A stretch of 64,000 nucleotides of DNA from Platanthera guangdongensis (Eukaryota; Streptophyta; Magnoliopsida; Asparagales; Orchidaceae): NCBI GenBank assembly GCA_039583875.1, contig CM077151.1, positions 27,852,390-27,916,389 on the forward strand, written 5' to 3'. The notes below the pieces were generated by a model. That model did no database searches. It saw nothing but the letters and a program-made list of their open reading frames with translations, and was not told the origin of the DNA. The position numbers were made by a program, and so were the translations under genes. Shown in pieces: positions 44,309 to 55,030 of this stretch (within the stretch, counting starts at the first letter, position 1; each line of letters begins with the position of its first letter).

Positions 44309-45740
44309 TCCTTGGCCTTCAACTTCTGAGGAACATCTCTTCCCCTCCAGAAATTTAAACAGGAGAAAGATCCATGGTAAGATCAGCCTTCCTGTTTGTT
44401 TGATCTTGCCTCGACACCTCTTCCCCAAATCGAAATCCTCTGGACCGAATAGACGGATTCCGACCACCTCTTGATCAGGACGCCGACGATCTGCGTTGTT
44501 TCCTCTTCCTATCGTCAATGGCGAAGAGATCTAGGGTCAAAACCCTGTAAAGTCGCATGTTTTCTTTGGGTACTGAAAAAGAGATCTAGAGAGAGGAACG
44601 GTAATTGCAGTTTCACAAAAGATGTGAGATAGACTCTGGATTCACGCCTTGTTCACAGTATTTGGCCGGAATAATTAGTTTAGGTTACTAAAACGAGCCT
44701 TAACAGGGAATGCTCAAAATTTGGAGTTACCAAATATAAATGAGGCAATAAATTCCATTAATTCTTCAAATCAATTGAAATGTAACCCCATGAAATAAAT
44801 CAAATTCCATGTTTATGCCAAAAACTTCGTGCCAAGGGTGAGACCGAGCTCGCGACTGAATTTACGAGACGATCGGGTCCACCTATCACAGGCTTCAATC
44901 GTTCGCACGACTGAACTAACTTGCACTCATAGGAGTTTGAATAGACCAAATATTCGCGTACGACTTTAACTGATCGTCTCGATGAATCAAGTTCACCTAA
45001 CGAAAAATTTCCAACAGTAGACACCATCGAAAATATCAATATATATCTACCCGAGTGGAAGCCCCTAACGAAGAGAACTTACACATTGCACTTGCCGCGG
45101 ATCCCGGACAATGGCTCACGTCGGCGATGACGCTCATGCCTTGGAAATGAGGATGAATGCTCTCGAGTGCACTCCAAATTGAGTAGTAATTGTTCCATAC
45201 GGGTAGCGTTCCCTCCTCTGGGAGCGGGTGAGATCCAAGTCTTCCAGCCTAAAATCCAACGTTTGTGATTTACAATAATAAAAAAACCAAAAAAAAAAAG
45301 CATAGCCCGTTCTTTAAAGCCCATTGGACGGCTCCTGCGCTACCCACGGTCCTTCCTCTGAGAGCGGGTAGCGCAGAAAAAAAACATTTCAAATTGAGGC
45401 GCTCTGTAAAGAGATGACGAGGCACCATCGTCTCTGTTGCACTCGTTCTCCACTTGAAACCACTTTTTCCTCATTTGATGAGCCATCACTACAAAATCTT
45501 ACCTCTGAAAGTGGAGGCGTTTTCGAAATCTCTATTCTCTTTTGCCAACTTCTTTTCCTGTCCCTGATGCTTCTGCATGCCGGCCCGAAACTTGTGATCG
45601 TCCTCTATGGGGAAGTTGAGTGAATACATATAAAGTGGGGGCAACTCTCTTTCTCTCTCCCACTCGAAGGTAGAAACATAGTGAGATGTTGCATGAAAGA
45701 TCATGCATTGTGAAGGACGCGGATCCTCTCCAGTTGCGGC
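44309..45740. other. Spacer with weak minus-strand exon-like frames
   Basis: Two minus-strand stretches look less than random: 45079-45215 (SIWSALESIHPHFQG and VSHCPGSAASAMC in one frame, bounded by a TGTAAGTT donor-like end) and 44310-44518. Neither matches a family I recognise. No complete gene. Confidence 0.3.
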
Positions 45741-45751
45741 GAATTAGAAGG

Positions 45752-45899
45752 GATCCAGTTCGCGGCCCTGATTTCGCTTGGGAAATCAGATGACGGAACT
45801 CCACTCGTAGCTGACCTGACGAGTGGGTCCCGCAAGTAGAGTTAACTTCTTCTCCGCCGTCCGATTTTGGAGGCGAAATCGGGGCCGCGAACTGGATCC
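45752..45899. mobile_element. Short foldback element
   Basis: A 28-bp inverted repeat, GGATCCAGTTCGCGGCC on the left and GGCCGCGAACTGGATCC on the right, encloses about 90 bp with further pairing around GACGAGTGG/CCACTCGT. Non-coding. No target duplication was identified. Confidence 0.65.
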
Positions 45900-45901
45900 C
45901 T

Positions 45902-47084
45902 CCAGTTCGCCCCAAATGCAGACGATCCCGGTCCCATTGTGAAAGCTCGCGGGCCGGTCATCTTCGTCGAAGCAGAAAGGGAAGAAGGTTCGTGGTGGGA
46001 ATTGATCTTCTTCTTCGTTGAGAAGGTGACGCGCAAAAACTTTACAGAGCAAAAAAAATGATGCCATGAGTTGTTTGGGATTGGGGTGCGATTATATGAA
46101 AAAAATAAAGCTGGGGGAGTGTGAATAACCCCTTTTGGATATAATTAACGTTTCTATTACTTAGAGCACGCTTATATTTATGATATAGGTTTTGAAATAA
46201 TTTGCCCTTAAGTGGGCCCACGTTAAGATGTTGGTGTGATGCGTCCATGGTGAATGTTTTTTCTTAGTGCATAAGCAAAGTTGAGTCGAGATTTAAAGAG
46301 AGAGATTTGTTTGGGACAATTATGAAATTTAAGGTTTGTGATTGTTGTGGTCAAATTCGGCGCTTATGAGGACCAGTATAAATTGTACCGTCTTAGTACA
46401 GGAGCGGTCGAGCCTGCAAACAGTCAATGTCTATTGAGATGAGCGAGTCGGTTGTCTAGGCCATTTTGAAAACGTGAAAAACATCAAAAAAGAGGTGAAA
46501 AATCACGTGGTCGGAGTTGTGCCGACCAAACTTTCACTATTCTTGGGTTTTGTAGAACACTTTGAACAGAAGGTGAGGGTGACAGACCACTGCTTGTTAC
46601 AGTTTGTATGGGGGAGAGAGAGGGCTCCGAGAGTGATAGACCACCGCTCGTGAAGTTGAGTATTTTCTTGGCTGCTGCAGGAATCTCTGCGCTCTAAGCA
46701 CTTTGATGACTTTTGTTGATGCTCGGAAGTTGTGGCTGCGCGTTTTGCATGGCTTGAATTAAGTGGTTTCTCTCGTGTTGCTTGCGGAGGAGTCTGGAGT
46801 AGTGGATTTGTTGTTGCGTGAAAGACTTATTGTGGAGTGCGCGGAGTAGGATTTCCCCGTTGGGTTTCCTCCACCAGTCGGCCAAAATGTTGAATCATCG
46901 GATGTCGCTCACATCTAAGAGTACATGGGATTGTACGTTAGGGCCTGGGCTGTGTGGTACGACCACCCACAAAAGTGGTAGGATTGGCAACTGTCACCAA
47001 CGGCCAAATCGGTGAGGCCCGCGGGTCTCACTACACTGCTTAAAAAGAAGCGGTCCATACTATATCTACATATGGTGTTATGCA
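45902..47084. other. Unassigned spacer, LTR-like in part
   Basis: A GAGGGTGACAGACCAC motif at 46577 recurs reverse-complemented near 57460, suggesting related LTR sequence. No coding frame is recognised. Confidence 0.3.
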
Positions 47085-47490
47085 CGGCTGTGAATGTCTG
47101 CGATGTACGCACGGCTGTGAATGCATATGATGTGTACGCGGCTGTGAATGTCTGTAATGTGTACATGGTTGTGAATACATGCGATGTGTACGCGGCTGTG
47201 AATGTCTGCGATGTGTACGCGACAGTGAATGTCTGCGATGTGTACGCGGCTGTGAATGCCTGCGATATATGCGCGGATGTGAATGTCTGCGATGTGTACT
47301 CGGCTGTGAAAGCCTGTGATGTGTATGCGTCTGTGAATGTCTGCAATATACGTGCGACTGTGAATGTCTGCGATGTGTATGCGGCTGTGAATGTCTGTTA
47401 TGTGTAAGCGACTGTGAATTCCTGCAATGTGCACGCGATTGTGAATGCCTACGATGTGTACGTGGCTGTGAATGCATGCGATGTTTTGAA
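47085..47490. repeat. 27-bp minisatellite, about 15 copies, open in one frame
   Basis: The unit GCGGCTGTGAATGTCTGCGA plus TGTGTAC (27 bp) drifts between copies. Because 27 is a multiple of three, the plus frame 47012-47407 stays open and encodes a 9-residue repeat (AVNVCDVYA). The minus strand also gives histidine- and threonine-rich frames. No gene context (promoter, start, family) supports translation. Confidence 0.85.
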
Positions 47491-48189
47491 TACATGTTGT
47501 GTCGCTGTGCTAGTGGAGCCTAAATTATAACTGACATATATTGTTGTTGCTAATCCAGTTATATCATGATGCGCCTCTTTTTGGTTGCTTCTAACTTATT
47601 CATGAAATGTTGTACTAACCCTCTCATGCTTCGGCTATCTACTTTTGTTGGGTATGTGAGCTCATCACCGGGATATGGATCCGGGGAGAAGATTTGTTTT
47701 CACTTACCTCTGTGACTAATGATTATTTTAATAACCATTCACGGGAGATAGAGCGCCGTAGTGACTGTTAGGTTATTTTATTATATGTCCGCACGTGTCG
47801 AGGCTGACTCGAATAGGTTAACGGGTTTCGCGTCTCTCTAGGGTTTGGCCCTAAGCTGGAAGTACTATATATACCCTATTCCATACTTAGATAGGGTATG
47901 GTAGAATACTTTGAGCGCATTAACCCTCTCAGTGACCAGCTGATACAGGACGATATGCCAGTTATTAGAACTACCCGAGAAGAGCCACCTTCGTCGTCTC
48001 TAGAGTTTCGAGACGTGAGTACTAGTGACCAGAGTTGAGAGAGAGAAGTTGCTAGTTGTAGTACTATTATAGCCAACGAGCTTCATGTATAAACAATGAC
48101 TACGGTCTTTTCCATTTTTTGTTAAATATATTTTGTTATATATATTTGTTGTGGGTTGAGCAAAGTAAAGAGTACTATTATGACAGTAA
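47491..48189. other. Spacer with LTR-like promoter
   Basis: TGTTAGGTTATTTTATTATATG at 47767 followed by a TATA box (TACTATATATACCC, about 47864) could be an LTR start. No second copy. Confidence 0.3.
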
Positions 48190-48715
48190 AGAGTACTCTC
48201 AAGTGCCCTCCAAGGTGCACAGCTCAGCAAAGTATCGGTGTTATGATTCTCTTCTTCAGAAACAATATATCTTTGTCGACGTCATTTTCTTTGAAGTTAC
48301 TCTTTACTTTGCTCAAGCCTCTACTCTCTCACCTACTATAGATCCTCCTGGTTCACCTATTGTTTCTCCACCTCTACCTGAGCTTGCTTTTCCTTCTCTT
48401 CCACCCCCAGTCTCTGTCTCTCCGTCCCTTTCTCCCGACACTGCTTCCCTACATCTAGAGCCATCGCTAAAAGTTCTCGGACCAACACTCTCTCAGACGG
48501 ATGGATCCGATACAAAGGATGGGTCGGATCTTGATATTCCCATTGCTTTACAGAAGGGAGTTCGGAAGTGCACTCAGCATTCCATTCATGATGTTGTCAC
48601 ATATAATCGTCTTTCTTTCCCCCACTTGCAAGAGCGTGCTCTCGCTCTCTCGGCCACTGTCATCCCGACCACTTATCAAGAGGCTCTTACTATTGCTCAT
48701 TGGAAATCTGTTATG
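48190..48715 (+). pseudogene. Copia integrase-RT linker fragment
   Basis: The frame YRCYDSLLQKQYIFVDVIFFE, a serine-proline-rich linker, DIPIALQKGVRKCTQHSI and YNRLSFPHL matches the stretch between integrase and reverse transcriptase in one copia lineage. RT should follow the final TTYQEALTIAHWKSVM, but the sequence switches abruptly to GC-rich DNA at about 48716. The whole reads as one 347-codon open frame (48119-49162) only because the GC-rich part happens to be open. Confidence 0.75.
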
Positions 48716-49140
48716 GCCTGCGGGAAAGGGCCTCCCGGCCGGGGCCGAGCGGTGAAAACGCCACCCGACTTGGGCGTCACGGAGGCTGCCCCAACCGGGC
48801 GGCCAAAGCGCCTCCTGATTTGGGCGGCCTGCTCCCTGGCCGAGAGAAAGCCAGGGTCGGGCAGCATTGTGCCGCCCGACCTGGGCAGGGAGGAGGTCGC
48901 CCTATTCGGGCGGCCAGAGTGGCCTCCCGATTTGGGGCGGCCCCTCCTTTGGGCAGAGAGTCGGCCGGAGCCGGGCTGCAGATTTGCCACTCGATCTGGA
49001 CGGCGAGGACGCCGACCCTCCGCACGCCGGCAGAGGGCCGGACGGCGAAGACACCGCCCGACTTGGGCGGTTGCAGCGCGGTGCTCGACGATGACGGTTG
49101 GCACGGAGGTTGTGCCTCGGGTGTTTGCGTTGGGTTCGAT
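48716..49140. repeat. GC-rich irregular repeat fused to the copia fragment
   Basis: The words GCCGCCCGA.TTGGGC and GGGCGGCC recur about seven times in this block, at roughly 60-bp spacing, and all frames are open. Likely structural or LTR-type DNA from another element. Confidence 0.5.
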
Positions 49141-49309
49141 GGATTCAGTTGAACCGGCTTAAAGAAACCCCATCAAGATCAAAAAGATACACTAGGACAT
49201 CGTTTTGATCTCTTATCCAAACAGAAATTTGGATTCCGAGCCTGCTTCCAAAAATTTTGCCTACTGTACAGAGGTTCAGTTGAATGTTTTCATAAATCTC
49301 GATGACTCA

Positions 49310-49529
49310 GGCTTCATTTGTTTCGGTGGTGGCGGATCGATCCGGCGGGTGGAAACGGAGTGTTCGAAACGGAGGGGGGAGGTGGCTGCTCCAAACGGAG
49401 CTTTTTGGGGCGTTTCTCAAGGCGGGCGGGTGGAAACGGAGCAAACGCCGCCGGAGGTTCATTTGTTTACCCGCCTTCCGGCGGCGTTTGCCCAAAACGG
49501 AGCTCTGAAACCCCCAAACAAATAGAGCC
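49310..49529 (+). mobile_element. Tourist-like MITE (220 bp)
   Basis: Left end GGCTTCATTTGTTTCGG, right end CCCCAAACAAATAGAGCC, with 3-bp duplication TCA (49307-49309, 49530-49532). The 3-bp target duplication and G-rich start point to the PIF/Harbinger (Tourist) type. No transposase in the window. Confidence 0.85.
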
Positions 49530-49894
49530 TCAAACTATGCCCAAATTGACCTTCGAGTGATGATTGTCATAAATATGATAATTGTTTCGAAAAATTGTCA
49601 GCGTCGCCAGACTGGTAAATATTAAACAGAGATTTTTAAAAGAAAATTTAGTCCCATCAGAATTGGTGGGTGCATATCAACACTTATCCTTCTCATTATG
49701 GTGGAAGTTGGCTTGGATCCCACTTAATCCACTATTAGCACCTCCCATTAATGAGATTATTTGCTAAACGCACCACTACACTTTTATAAATTAATGGGTG
49801 GTGGTCAACGTTGTATGAGATCCCAATTGCCTACATACATATATGTATCCTTACAGACTGAAAGCTGTTGCCAGCCAACTGCCGCCACTTATTA

Positions 49895-50064
49895 GGCTTC
49901 GTTTGGCATTGTGGTGGAGGTCATGAATAAGGAGGGGTTAAATTATCATTCATTAACGTTCATCTAATAAATTTCATCAACTTTTATGTTCAAACGGATG
50001 ATGTTTGTTAGGTGATCCTTCACGAATGACGTTTTAACCCATAATTGCCACCATCGTGCAAAGC
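49895..50064. mobile_element. Small inverted-repeat element next to the MITE stack
   Basis: GGCTTCGTTTGGCATTGTGG on the left and, reversed, GCTTTGCACGATGGTGG on the right are weakly matched. Flanked by TTA and TAA, not identical, so the boundaries are tentative. Confidence 0.4.
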
Positions 50065-50067
50065 TAA

Positions 50068-50286
50068 GGGTTCGTTGGGCACGGCGTTTTGACCGGCCGT
50101 TTGGGACAAACACCGCATGACGGAGGGTAAACAAACGCCCTCCGACGACGTTTGCCCCGGCTGGATCCGTCGCGCCATGAGAAACGGGGCAAAAGGACCG
50201 TTTCGAACCCCAGGCCATCCCCTCCTGTTCGAAAGCTCCGGCTGAAGCAGTTGTTTCCGCCCACCACCGCCGCGCCAAAGGAAGTC
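50068..50286 (-). mobile_element. Tourist-like MITE, diverged reverse copy
   Basis: Ends GGGTTCGTTGGGCACGGCG and, reversed, GACTTCCTTTGGCGCGGCGG. TAA at 50065-50067 and 50287-50289. 219 bp, and its interior can be followed along the 50290 copy when reverse-complemented. Confidence 0.7.
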
Positions 50287-50289
50287 TAA

Positions 50290-50510
50290 GGCTTCATTTG
50301 GTTCGGCGGTGGCGGGTCGATCCGGCGGGTGGAAACGAAGTGTTCGAATCGGAGGGGGGAGGTGGTTTCTCCAAACAGAGCTTTTTTGGGGCGTTTCTCA
50401 AGGCGGGCTGGTGGAAACGGAGCAAACGCCGCTAGAGGTTCATTTGTTTACCCGTCTTCCGACGGCGTTTGCCCCAAACGGAGCGGCAAAACGCCGAACC
50501 AAATAGAGCC
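50290..50510 (+). mobile_element. Tourist-like MITE (221 bp)
   Basis: Starts GGCTTCATTTGGTTCGGCGG, ends GAACCAAATAGAGCC, TAA duplications at 50287-50289 and 50511-50513. It shares its left TAA with the preceding copy and its right TAA with the following element. Confidence 0.88.
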
Positions 50511-50513
50511 TAA

Positions 50514-51367
50514 GGCTTCATTTGGTAGAGTGGTTGCGGTTGTAAAAGGTGTTGTGGTAAGACAAGTTTGTAAAGGAAGCTGTTAGAAACTGGATGCTGT
50601 AAATGAAGATCTACTTGAATAATTTGTGTTTGTAGATCTGTTCAAAAAAGAGAACCGTTTGACAAAACAACGATAATGTCTTGTAAATATTTTTTAATAA
50701 ATTATTCAAAATAATATTTATCTTTTTTATATTTTTATTAATTAATTTTACTATTTATATTTTAATCTTAATGAATTATTAATCTTATATTTCTAATATA
50801 TATATATAGATTACTGTTTAATATTTTTTTTTTGTAATTAATTGTATTGTTTAAACTATATATATTATTTGTAATTTTTGATTGTTTTTGTAAATTTTCC
50901 GCCTCTCTCCGCCTTTCTCCGCCGTGCCTCTGTCATGAATCCCTCCTTTGCCATGTGTTGCGCTGCCCTCCCGTGCCCCTCTATGCCGCCATCTCATGCC
51001 CCATCGTGCCACCCTCCAATGCCCATCGTCGGACGAAGGGACTTTGGCCCTCTGCGACGGCGGAGAGAGTGCCACAGGCCTGGAGGAGGCGGATGCAGCT
51101 AGAGCTTGAAGGAGGCGAGCCTGGAGGCGGCAGAGGCTTGGAGGAGGCGGAGGCGGAGGCCGATGGAGCTCAGAGGAGCGGAATTATTTTCTCGCGCGCT
51201 GAAAACGCTAAGGACTGGAGGTCCGACCAACAATTGCGTTTTGATGAATTCATTAAGGATGGAAACGCCGACGGTGGGAACGGGACGCGAAAAAACAAAC
51301 GAGAAAGTAAACCTGCAGTTACGTTTTGATGAAACACTCGGTACTAAAAGTCGAAGCAAATGCAGTC
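50514..51367. mobile_element. Longer TAA-flanked element in the stack (854 bp)
   Basis: Begins GGCTTCATTTGGTAGAGTGG and ends, reversed, GACTGCATTTGCTTCG; TAA on both sides (50511-50513, 51368-51370). The left part is AT-rich, the right part (50895-51200) GC-rich with CGGAGGCGGAGGC words. Open frames are unrecognised. Probably a relative with a different interior. Confidence 0.5.
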
Positions 51368-51370
51368 TAA

Positions 51371-51590
51371 GGCTTCATTTGTTTCGGCGGGGGCGGGTCG
51401 ATCCGGCGGGTGGAAACGAAGTGTTCGAAACGGAGGGAGGAGGTGGCTGCTACAAACTGAGCTTTTTGGGGCGTTTCTCAAGGCGGGCGGGTTGAAACGG
51501 AGCAAACACCGCCGGATGTTCATTTGTTTACCCGCCTTCCGGTGACGTTTGCCCAAAACGGAGCACCGAAACGCCCAAACAAATAGAGCA
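51371..51590 (+). mobile_element. Tourist-like MITE (220 bp)
   Basis: GGCTTCATTTGTTTCGGCGG to AAACAAATAGAGCA, with TAA at 51368-51370 and 51591-51593. Very close to the 49310 copy. Confidence 0.88.
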
Positions 51591-52499
51591 TAAGTCTTAG
51601 ATTCTTGCCGTTTTCAATGGCTTTAAGGACTGTAATTTTGTCCACAAAGATGAATACTTTCAATTAATTATGCATTTGAGTCATTTGACATTCCCAATCC
51701 AATCATAAAAAAGGGACATTTTAAAAATAAATATATTAAAGTTTTATTTGAGAGACTTATTTTCACGGATCAAATGATTAGGTTCACATAAACTATGGTT
51801 AGTAAAATAAGTCTCCAAACAGAGCTCAAGTCATTCATACAATAAAAATAATAGTTTTTTAATTATTATTTACATTTTATAAATCCAAATGATATCCATC
51901 AATTGGTTGTCCGTTTTTCAAATCTCTATCCGATAAGTTGGACAGATAAGAAAAAATAAAGGGTGTTTATATGGACAAATCGGATTTGGATATATACAAA
52001 TCTTAATTATATACAAACCAGTTCAAACAAAAAATTGTCATACGTAGACAAAATTATTATATACAAACCAGTACAAAAATTTTAAAAAAAGTTTTTCTTT
52101 TGTAAACATCATTTATGTGTTGTCTCACTCCTTAGCTCCAGGTAATTGTGATTGTTCCATCTGAGAAATTAGGTTAAACACCGGGTTAGTAGCAATACCA
52201 ATAACATAAAGAATATAAAGAAACATCAAAAAGAGAACTTGTTTTTAATGACAGATTGTGAGAAATTATGTATGAGGGAGATATCAAGAAATTCCTCCTT
52301 GCAATGGTGGCATGATGCAGAGAGCGGGAGGAGACATCAAGAAATCCCTACAACCCCATTAAATCTCACAAATGCAATCAAACAAACAAAAGAGGGAAAT
52401 CAGGGGAGACGGAGGCGGAGGGGAATCGGGCTAGGGTTTGAAATTTAAATGGTTTGTGTATAGTTTTAGAAATCTGAGAACAAAAAGTTGAGACATTAA

Positions 52500-53690
52500 G
52501 AAAGAAGAAGAAGGTACCTGGGGAGTCGCCAAGATGAGGCATTTCGTCGGGGCGACCAAAGAAGGCGGCGTCGGGATGCGGCATGTCATCGGTGTACAAC
52601 CCCGTGTTCGCCGAGTAGGCCCGCCAGGCCAGGCGAGCGGACCAGGGCACCCTTCCCGCACCAGAACAACGGGCGGGCAGGCAGCGGACGGCCAGCTCGC
52701 TCTCGCCCAAGTCAGGCGGGCGAGCCGCGCGAGCTGACCCCTTCCCTTTTCTCTCTCTAGCTCGTCGGGGATTCATCGAACAGAGTCTGTGCCCCGTGTT
52801 CGTCGAGCAGAGTTTGAGCTCGACGAGCCCAGATTAGCGAGCCTCCTTACGGAGCTCCCACAACGACAATTTGAGACCAGGCCAGCCCGCTCTTCTACAG
52901 GAGACCTGGCCGCCAGCCCGCCTCGGCAGAGGCACTAGCGTGTCGCGACGGCCTGACTCGCACTCGCCCGAGGGAGATGGCGAGCTGCAAGAGTCAGGTC
53001 GCACGTGGCCCATGGGCGTGAAGAGTAGTGGCGAGCCGACGTCCAAGCTCATGGGACCTGCCCAGGGGGTCCCAGAGGTAAAATTACCTGGATGCCCCTC
53101 CCGTTGGTACGAATAGCTTGTTACAACAGCGGAGATGCGTTATTGGCAGACCAAGCTGGGCTGCACATAGCTGCTCAAAACAGCGGAGGTCGGCTATTTG
53201 CAGGCCGTTTTCAGAATTCTATAAATAACACCCAAGGGGCACCTCAGGAAGCGGGCTTTTCATACTCACTTACTCCTATGTCTTTTAGCGCTTTCTGAGG
53301 TAGCCTTAGCTCGGCCCTTGGCTAAGGAGGGGAAGCGCTCTAAGATCTTTCGGGTGTGTGGTGGGTCCTACTCGATGAGCCCTTGGGCCCTGTTCACTTT
53401 GTTCTCTTTATTGTTTTGCTTGTAGGAGCGAAGTAGGTGCACGATCACCCCTTTTCCCAAGGGTGAACTCCACGAGAGACCGAGTTTTCGATTTTAACAA
53501 TCGAGGCGACCAAAGAAGGCGGCGTCGGGTTCGTCGGCACTCCTCCTTCGCTGCTGAGAGAGATTCAGGCCTCTGGATCTGAAAGGCCGGCGTCGGGGGT
53601 GGCCTCATACGGTTCTGCCGGAGGAGTTTTGCCCGCCATTGCTGTCGCAGGAAGCACAGGGAAGAACCGTCGGGGAGGCCGGTTGGAAGA
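52500..53690 (-). pseudogene. Captured gene fragment, product unknown, split by an LTR
   Basis: On the minus strand MAGKTPPAEPYEATPDAGLS (ATG near 53637) is followed, after a stop and frame change, by PDAAFFGRP at about 53505-53530. Beyond the LTR come MPHPDAAFFGRPDEMPHLGD and a GTACC donor-like site at about 52517. The 24-bp GCGACCAAAGAAGGCGGCGT core occurs on both sides of the LTR, so PDAAFFGRP was probably a short repeat of the original protein. No family recognised. Confidence 0.4.
52593..53499 (+). repeat. Solo LTR (907 bp)
   Basis: Starts TGTACAACCCCG and ends TTTTAACA. Flanked by ATCGG (52588-52592) and ATCGA (53500-53504), four of five matching. A TATA box (TTCTATAAATAACACC) lies near 53217. 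No internal domain. Strand is inferred from the TATA box. Confidence 0.65.
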
Positions 53691-53883
53691 ACTAAAAAAA
53701 AGGTTTAACCTAGATATTTAACCGGTTTGTATATAGTCATTTAAAAGACCCTAAAAAGAGTGAAAAAAGGGTATATATATAGCCAAATTTGGTTTGTCTA
53801 TAACAACACCCAAAATAAATCAGGTCATGACTAATTTTCTTATAATTGTACAGTTGTACTATTTGTATTTTGTACCATTAAAA

Positions 53884-54408
53884 AGGCGTTTATATTGGCA
53901 ACCCATCTTTGAATATTGACAGTCCAGCAAAATAATAAAAAACACGCATAATATGACCATTAATAGCAGCCCAAAATGCGGAACAAGAGTCTTTTGAAAA
54001 TAGATGTATTATATTATATTTTTAGAAAAAGTGTTCGACATGAAAGTTGTAGATCTCGATAAGATCTACAACTTTTATGTTGAACACTTTTTTCCAAAAA
54101 TGCAATAGAGTATGCATATTTTCAAAAGGCGCGGAACCCGGGCATAACAATACGGGTTTCCCCCGGGTTCCGCGCCTTTTAAAAATAGTCTTACTATATG
54201 ACATTTTTAAAAAACTTGTTCAACATGAAAGTTGTAGATCTCTTCTTGATCTACAACTTTCATGTTGAACACTTTTTCTAAAAATGCCTATTTAAAAAAC
54301 TAAATTTTTGGGTTGTTAGTATCCATCTGGCTGCCAATGATCATATTTTAGGTTGTCATTATCTTTGGTCTGCCAATAGTCATATAAGGGCTGCCAATAT
54401 AAACACTC
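53884..54408. mobile_element. TIR element A with three internal hairpins
   Basis: Ends AGGCGTTTATATTGGCAACC and, reversed, AGAGTGTTTATATTGGCAGC; flanked by TTAAAA-type words. Inside are palindromes at 54022-54095 and 54204-54280, both AAAGTTGTAGATCT-based, and a GC-rich hairpin at 54125-54181 (AAAGGCGCGGAACCC pairing with GGGTTCCGCGCCTTT). Non-coding. Confidence 0.65.
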
Positions 54409-54415
54409 TTAAAAA

Positions 54416-54958
54416 GGGCGCTGATATTAGCACCGAAATTTAAGCTATTAGCATTTTAGGGAATCCGTAATCATTATTTTTAAAATTGGTTATCTGCAAG
54501 CAATATTTTTTTAAAAAAAACTGGCTATCCGCAAACACAAAAGCTATACACACTCAAAAACTTGAAAAAAGGAGCAGAGCACCACCGTCTGGAGTAGTAA
54601 TGAGCGCTTGAAAATCAGGAATAGTGGAGCACCGTGCACCGCTTTGAGGAAGAGATATCGCCGGATGTGGAAAAGATATCCGCCAGATGATAGATGAGAA
54701 CACGCCGAGATAAAGAACGCCACTCGGGAAATGAAAGGGGAGCACTTGCCGGATTTGGAGCTCTTCAGGTCGGGCGGAAAGAGAGCAGGAAAGGTCATCG
54801 GCGGAATCACGGTTTGAATGGGAGGGTGAAGCAAGAGAAGGGCAAGTGCGGATAAGGAATAATTTTTGTGCAGTGTTTGCTAATAAGAATTCTATAAGTC
54901 TAAAGAACTCAAATTTTGAGTGCGAATAACCAAAAATACGATGCTAATATCAGCGCCC
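54416..54958. mobile_element. TIR element B (543 bp), adjoining element A
   Basis: Ends GGGCGCTGATATTAGCACC and, reversed, GGGCGCTGATATTAGCATCG. Flanking A-runs make the duplication unclear. A minus-strand frame (54544-54834) inside has no recognised family. Confidence 0.65.
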
Positions 54959-55030
54959 TAAAAAAACTTTTGTTTTAAGCAATATCTGATTTCCTTCCCA
55001 TGCACGGAATAATGTTTTTTTGTGTCAATT

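Larger units (their letters stand above)
51961..53811. mobile_element. TIR element C with captured gene-like DNA (1.85 kb)
   Basis: Ends GGGTGTTTATATGGACAAA and, reversed, GGGTGTTGTTATAGACAAACC. Flanked by AAAATAAA (51953-51960) and AAAATAAA (53812-53819), an 8-bp duplication. Subterminal ATATACAAACCAG words occur near both ends. The interior holds minus-strand gene-like sequence split by a solo LTR. No transposase. The 8-bp duplication fits a hAT-type mechanism; the termini are unlike the hAT at 58638. Confidence 0.6.

Noticed and set aside
51104..51330. Host gene in the GC-rich part of the TAA-flanked element
   Set aside because: Open frames on both strands in CGGAGGCGG-type repeats, no recognised domain.
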